Assembly (NCBI RefSeq): GCF_000424625.1
Contig: NZ_AUKG01000002.1
Coordinates: forward strand, 1,488,001-1,552,000
DNA length: 64,000 nucleotides
Direction: 5' to 3'
Source of the DNA: Conexibacter woesei Iso977N
GTDB lineage: Bacteria > Actinomycetota > Thermoleophilia > Solirubrobacterales > Solirubrobacteraceae
Position 1 is the stretch's first letter; the number at the start of each line of letters is the position of its first letter. A program made the translations under genes and the position numbers. Positions 60,709 to 64,000 of the stretch are shown here, one piece after another. The notes beneath the pieces were generated by a model. The model made no database searches. It had not been told where the DNA came from and saw only the letters and a program-made list of their open reading frames with translations.

Positions 60709-61288
60709 AACGCCCGATGGGCGGCGGGCCGAGAGGCTCGCCGCTCAGGGCTGTTGCGTATCCCAGGACGGTGTCCAGCAGCTCGCCGGCGCGGATCAGC
60801 GCGTCGGGGGAGGGGATGCCGTCGGTGAAGTCACGTGAGGTCAGGTAGAGCGACGTCGGCGTGGTCGCCGCGCCGAAGAACGTGAGGATGTCGCGCAGGT
60901 GGCGGTCGGCGCCGAGGAAGTGGTGGTCGCTCGCGCCGATCGCGGCGATCGCGGTCGGCTTGCCGCGCAGCGCGGGGACCGGCACGTGGTCCAGGAGGTT
61001 CTTCAGCGCGCCGGTCAGCGAGCCGCGGTAGGTGGGCGTCGCGAGCACGACCGCGCCGGCAGCGGCGATCGCGTTGACGGTCGCCTCGACGTCCGGGCCG
61101 GCCTCGGCCGGCGGGCGGCCGTCGGCGAACGGGATGTGCTGCGTCCCGAGGTCGAGCGTGACGACGGTCAGGCCGGGGTGGCGCTCGGCGGCCGCGTCGG
61201 CGGCGTCGCCGAGCGCGCGGTGCAGGCGGCCGGGCGGCGTGACCGAGCCGAGGACGATCGCGAGCGTGGACGGGGTGACGGGCGGCAT
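60707..61288 (-). CDS. NADPH-dependent FMN reductase family protein
   Basis: A 193-residue flavodoxin-fold reductase. N-terminal STLAIVLGSVTPPGRLHRAL gives the phosphate-binding GSxTPPGR loop of the SsuE/MsuE-like group. VVLATPTYRGSLTGALKNLL and AAIGASDHHFLGADRHLRD are further family blocks. It would supply reduced FMN to a monooxygenase, such as sulfonate or other flavin enzymes. ATG 61288. A perfect TCTCTACC/GGTAGAGA repeat lies just upstream. Convergent with the candidate small RNA. Confidence 0.85.
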   Translation of the reverse strand: MPPVTPSTLAIVLGSVTPPGRLHRALGDAADAAAERHPGLTVVTLDLGTQHIPFADGRPPAEAGPDVEATVNAIAAAGAVVLATPTYRGSLTGALKNLLDHVPVPALRGKPTAIAAIGASDHHFLGADRHLRDILTFFGAATTPTSLYLTSRDFTDGIPSPDALIRAGELLDTVLGYATALSGEPLGPPPIGR

Positions 61289-61296
61289 CGCGCAAA

Positions 61297-61317
61297 TCTC
61301 TACCAGATCGGTAGAGA
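61297..61317. promoter_or_regulatory. 8-bp inverted repeat operator upstream of FMN reductase
   Basis: TCTCTACC (61297-61304) and GGTAGAGA (61310-61317), perfect arms with 5-nt spacer, begin 9 bp from the reductase start. TACC-N5-GGTA cores of this type are common TetR/AcrR or MarR targets. No TetR or MarR gene adjoins, though the HTH-TOBE gene is directly upstream. Confidence 0.55.
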
Positions 61318-61344
61318 AAACGCGCGTACGCCGCGCGCCGGGCG

Positions 61345-61716
61345 CTAGGCCTCGACGATCACGTTGGTGGACTTGATCACCGCGGTCGCGGCCATCCCGG
61401 GCTTCAGCCCCAGGTCCTCGACCGCCTCGCGTGACATCAGCGACACGACGCGGTACGGCCCGCAGGCCAGGTCGACCTGCGCCATCACGCCGTCGGCCTG
61501 GACCGCGACGACCACGCCCGCGAGCCGGTTGCGGGCGCTCGTGCGCTCGCTCGTCGAGCGCTCGCGCAGCAGCTGGGCGAGCGCGTCGGCCTGCAGGTAG
61601 CGCTGCCCGCCATGGCGCTCGAAGACGATCCGGCCGTCGCGCTCCCACCGCCGCAGCGTGTCGACGCTCACCCCGAGCGCCGCGGCCGCGGCGCCGATCC
61701 GGACCATGTTGTCCAT
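61345..61716 (-). CDS. HTH-TOBE domain regulator (molybdate-responsive type)
   Basis: A 123-residue protein. Residues 1-55 are a MerR-like/excisionase-type HTH (GAAAAALGVSVDTLRRWERD; HGGQRYLQADALAQLL). Residues about 60-123 form a TOBE/Mop domain (NRLAGVVVAVQADGVMAQVD; EDLGLKPGMAATAVIKSTN), which binds molybdate or tungstate in ModE and MopI. A one-component oxyanion sensor is likely. ATG 61716 (Met) was preferred over a longer frame; Met4 is possible. Divergent from the cupredoxin operon by 50 bp and upstream of the FMN reductase. Confidence 0.82.
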   Translation of the reverse strand: MDNMVRIGAAAAALGVSVDTLRRWERDGRIVFERHGGQRYLQADALAQLLRERSTSERTSARNRLAGVVVAVQADGVMAQVDLACGPYRVVSLMSREAVEDLGLKPGMAATAVIKSTNVIVEA

Positions 61717-61766
61717 GACGTCGAACCTACCGGGAAGGAACCGCCGCAACCGGGGTCTTCCTGAAC

Positions 61767-62255
61767 ATGACCGGCCGCCGCACCGTCCTCGCCCCGCTCG
61801 CCGCCCTCGCACTCGCCGCCGCTGCGGCCGGCTGCGGCAGCAGCGGCGGCGGCTCGTCGTCCACGGGCTCCAGCAGCGGCGCCTCCAGCGGCGGCGGCTA
61901 CGGCAGCGGCAGCAGCGCCAAGGCGGCGACCACCACCAGGGCCGCGCCGGCCTCGTCCTCCAGCGGCGCCCTGAAGATCAGCGCCGAGGAGTCCAACGGC
62001 CTGTCGTTCGACAAGAAGACGCTCAGCGCCAAGGCCGGCAGGGTCACGATCACGATGGCCAACCCCTCCGGCGACAACCAGCCCCACGGCGTCGCGATCA
62101 CCGGCGCCGGCGGGGTCGCCAAGTCCGGCCAGGTCGTTCAGCCGGGCGGCACCTCGACCGTCTCGCTGGACCTCAGGCCGGGCAGGTACACCTTCTACTG
62201 CCCGGTCCCCGGCCATCGCCAGGCCGGCATGGAGGGGACGCTCACCGTCCAATGA
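61767..62255 (+). CDS. Cupredoxin-domain lipoprotein
   Basis: A 162-residue exported blue-copper-type protein. The signal peptide ends in a lipobox-like AAAGC (Cys23), followed by a Gly/Ser linker of about 45 residues. The plastocyanin-like domain has likely Cu ligands His in NQPHGVAITG, Cys and His in FYCPVPGHRQAGM and Met in the same loop. It could carry electrons to or from a membrane enzyme. Four of five arginines in the mature part are AGG, while both in the signal peptide are CGC. Start of a three-gene operon with a sigma factor (ATGA overlap). Confidence 0.83.
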   Translation: MTGRRTVLAPLAALALAAAAAGCGSSGGGSSSTGSSSGASSGGGYGSGSSAKAATTTRAAPASSSSGALKISAEESNGLSFDKKTLSAKAGRVTITMANPSGDNQPHGVAITGAGGVAKSGQVVQPGGTSTVSLDLRPGRYTFYCPVPGHRQAGMEGTLTVQ

Positions 62256-62818
62256 CCCCGCAAGCCGCGCTCGCGACAGCTACCGTCTCCCCGATGCCCG
62301 GGGCCGGCCTGCGCCCACTCGACCCGCAGCGACTCGGCGACCACGTCGACCGCCTCTACCGCGCGGCGCTCGCGCTCTGCGGCAACCGCCATGACGCGGA
62401 GGACCTCGTGCAGGAGACCTACGCACGCGTGCTCGCCCGGCCGCGCTTCCTCCGCCACGACGACGACCTCGGCTACCTGCTCCGCGTGCTGCGCAACACG
62501 TTCCTCAACCGCCTCCGGACCCAGAAGCGCAGGCCCACGCCGCTGGAGCTCGACGACGAGCGCGACGCGATCGGCCGCCCCGGCGACCCGCGCCACCCCG
62601 AGGCCGCGCTGGAGGTCTCCGAGCTGCTGCAGGCGATCGCCGCGCTGCCCGACGACCAGCGCGACGCGGTCGTGGCGATCGACATCGTCGGCCTGAGCTA
62701 CCGCGAGGCCGGCCGCGCGCTCGGCGCCAAGGAGGCGACGATCACCACCCGCCTGCACCGCGGGCGCACGCGCCTCGCCAAGCTCTTGCAGACCACCAAC
62801 CCCACCACCCTGCGATGA
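62252..62818 (+). CDS. ECF-type sigma factor
   Basis: A 188-residue sigma-70-family protein. Region 2: RLYRAALALCGNRHDAEDLV followed by QETYARVLARPRF. Region 4: IAALPDDQRDAVVAIDIVGL, YREAGRALGAKEATITTRLH. ATG 62252 overlaps the cupredoxin stop (ATGA); Met at 62294 is a possible alternative. The next gene also overlaps by ATGA and looks like its anti-sigma partner. Regulation by envelope copper or redox state is a hypothesis from context. Confidence 0.88.
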   Translation: MTPQAALATATVSPMPGAGLRPLDPQRLGDHVDRLYRAALALCGNRHDAEDLVQETYARVLARPRFLRHDDDLGYLLRVLRNTFLNRLRTQKRRPTPLELDDERDAIGRPGDPRHPEAALEVSELLQAIAALPDDQRDAVVAIDIVGLSYREAGRALGAKEATITTRLHRGRTRLAKLLQTTNPTTLR

Positions 62819-63516
62819 CCGACCGACGCGACCACGACCACGATCCGCTGCTGAGCGACGCCGAGAGCGAGGCCGTCGGCCGCCGCATCCGCGCGCTGGC
62901 CCGGGACGTCGAGGCGCCGCACGCGCTGCGCGCCCGGGTCGCGGAGCTCCAGGACGCCGCGGGCGCCCAGCGGCGGCGCGGCGGTGGCGGACCGGCATGG
63001 CTCCGGCGCCCACGCATCGCGCTGCCCGCGCTCGGAGGCACGCTGACCGCCGCCGCCGTGGCGGTGGCGCTGATCGTCGGCGGCGGCGCGGCCGGCCCGA
63101 CGGTCGACGACGCCGCGGCGCTCGCGCTCGCGCACCCGACCACGGGCGCGCCGAAGGTGGTCGGCGTGACCGACCTCGATGCGCGCGTCGGCGGGATCAC
63201 GTTCCCCAACTACGGCTACGAGTGGCCGAAGTGGAAGGCGACCGGCGCGCGCCACGACACGGTCGGCGGGCGCGCGGCGACGACGGTCACCTACAACGGC
63301 CCGAAGGGCGACGTCGGCTACACGATCGTCGACGGCAGGCCGCTCGCGACCCCTGATCACGCACGGCACGTGACCAAGGCGGGCACGGACTACGCGATCT
63401 ACATGAAGAACGGCGCGACCGTCGTCACCTGGCGACAGGACGGCCACACCTGCGTCCTCGCCGGGCGCGGGCCCGGCGTGGAGTCCCAGCTGCTGAAGTT
63501 CGCCAGCTGGGAGTAG
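62815..63516 (+). CDS. Predicted membrane anti-sigma factor-like protein
   Basis: A 233-residue protein with a cytoplasmic N-terminus (residues 1-70, with DAESEAVGRRIRALARDVEA), one TM helix (LGGTLTAAAVAVALIVGGG) and an exported C-terminal domain of about 135 residues (PNYGYEWPKWKATGARHD; GATVVTWRQDGHTCVLAGRG). The position after a sigma factor with ATGA overlap suggests an anti-sigma role. The zinc HxxxCxxC motif of ZAS anti-sigma factors is absent. The C-terminal region may sense an envelope signal or interact with the cupredoxin. Confidence 0.7.
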   Translation: MTDRRDHDHDPLLSDAESEAVGRRIRALARDVEAPHALRARVAELQDAAGAQRRRGGGGPAWLRRPRIALPALGGTLTAAAVAVALIVGGGAAGPTVDDAAALALAHPTTGAPKVVGVTDLDARVGGITFPNYGYEWPKWKATGARHDTVGGRAATTVTYNGPKGDVGYTIVDGRPLATPDHARHVTKAGTDYAIYMKNGATVVTWRQDGHTCVLAGRGPGVESQLLKFASWE

Positions 63517-63531
63517 ACCCGATCGGGTCTA
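63514..63531. terminator. 18-bp palindrome covering two convergent stop codons
   Basis: TAGACCC-GATC-GGGTCTA is a perfect 7-bp stem with a 4-nt loop. It starts with the TAG of the anti-sigma-like gene (63514-63516) and ends with the CTA, read as TAG on the minus strand, of the cheY-like gene (63529-63531). Confidence 0.45.
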
Positions 63532-63888
63532 GGCGACGACCTTCTCGATGGCGGTCAGGACGCGCTGGGCCTGGAACGGCTTGGCGATGAAGTCCTTGGC
63601 GCCGGCCTTGACGGCCTCCAGCACCTTCGACTCCTGCGCGAGCGCGGAGCACATGACGACCCTCGCGCTCGGATCGATCGCGATGAGCTCTTTGAGGGCG
63701 GTCAGGCCGTCCTTCTCGGGCATCGTGATGTCGAGCGTCATGACGTCGGGGCGCAGCTCCTGGTAGCGCTGCACGGCCTCGATGCCGTTCGCGCCTTCGC
63801 CGACGACCTCGTGCCCTCCGTTCTGGAGCACGTCGATCACCATGCGACGCATGAAGGCGGCGTCGTCAACTACGAGAATGCGGGCCAT
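63529..63888 (-). CDS. CheY-like single-domain response regulator
   Basis: A 119-residue receiver-only protein. Acidic pocket Asp8-Asp9, phosphorylation Asp53 in MTLDITMPEKDG, Ser81 and Lys103 in DFIAKPF are present, with CheY-like spacing and no output domain. ATG 63888 follows GGGAGGA closely. It probably relays chemotaxis or another motility signal to a partner. The gene before it on this strand (63935 onward) is cut by the window edge, so operon membership is unknown. Confidence 0.9.
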   Translation of the reverse strand: MARILVVDDAAFMRRMVIDVLQNGGHEVVGEGANGIEAVQRYQELRPDVMTLDITMPEKDGLTALKELIAIDPSARVVMCSALAQESKVLEAVKAGAKDFIAKPFQAQRVLTAIEKVVA

Positions 63889-63934
63889 GTCCTCCCGGTC
63901 GTCGGCCGAGGGGACAGAAACCTGAAAGGGGGTG

Positions 63935-64000
63935 TCAGGCCACGACGTCGAGCAGGCTCTGGAACGAGTCCTGCTGGGCCTGCATGACGCGGGCCTGGAC
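63935..64000 (-). CDS. C-terminal end of a gene cut by the window edge
   Basis: Reading the minus strand from the window edge gives VQARVMQAQQDSFQSLLDVV followed by Ala and TGA. This is an open frame with no internal stop and looks like an amphipathic helix. It lies 46 bp before the cheY-like gene on the same strand. Proximity to CheY suggests a chemotaxis or motility gene, but 21 residues are not enough to identify it. Confidence 0.4.
   Translation of the reverse strand, partial: VQARVMQAQQDSFQSLLDVVA

Overview
The window is a dense, very high-GC chromosomal segment with many ATGA, GTGA and TGATG gene overlaps and frequent GTG starts. Gene content points to an actinobacterium of the class Thermoleophilia (Solirubrobacterales, a Conexibacter- or Solirubrobacter-like organism): a six-gene mce cluster, an F420-type nitroreductase, a QsdR-like TetR regulator, wax-ester synthase, RTX-like secreted proteins and large secreted propeller proteins. 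The taxon is inferred from gene families. There is no rRNA gene here, and I saw no tRNA gene, transposase, integrase, phage module or CRISPR array. No gene-free gap exceeds about 220 bp.

Layout. 1-2.6 kb: amino-acid ABC transporter. 2.6-9.5 kb: two tandem paralogous secreted proteins of about 1000 residues, then an acyl-ACP thioesterase. 9.5-17 kb: MBL-hydrolase/TetR operon and lipid genes (WS/DGAT, acyl-CoA ligase, spermidine-synthase-like protein, acyl-CoA oxidase). 17-24 kb: small membrane proteins and a five-gene envelope operon on the minus strand. 24-31 kb: small genes, two divergent RTX-type proteins, one of them in an operon with a two-component system, then a HAMP-adenylate cyclase. 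31-38 kb: secreted hydrolase, ABC-F protein with a structured leader, UspA, MFS exporter with its TetR, CDF transporter. 38-51 kb: secreted peptidase, Baeyer-Villiger-type monooxygenase, HMG-CoA-reductase-like enzyme, DapA, a sigma factor and seven TetR-type regulators in about 10 kb. 51-60.5 kb: mce cluster. 60.5-64 kb: a possible small RNA, FMN reductase, HTH-TOBE regulator, cupredoxin/sigma/anti-sigma operon, CheY and the end of one further gene.

How it works together. Much of the window concerns the envelope and lipids: six MlaD/Mce proteins, acyl-CoA and wax-ester enzymes, a monooxygenase and several secreted hydrolases, under many TetR regulators. The mce cluster lacks yrbE permeases and an Mkl/MlaF ATPase here, so it must rely on partners elsewhere if it is a transporter.

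The regulatory DNA is unusually readable. I found several perfect inverted repeats beside TetR genes, a four-half-site GTGAG array upstream of the RTX/two-component operon, a leader-peptide and hairpin region before the ABC-F gene, a promoter-to-terminator unit after the mce genes, and a recurring placement of stop codons inside hairpins. AGG arginine codons also look concentrated in exported proteins.

All product names come from motif reading by eye. No database search was run.
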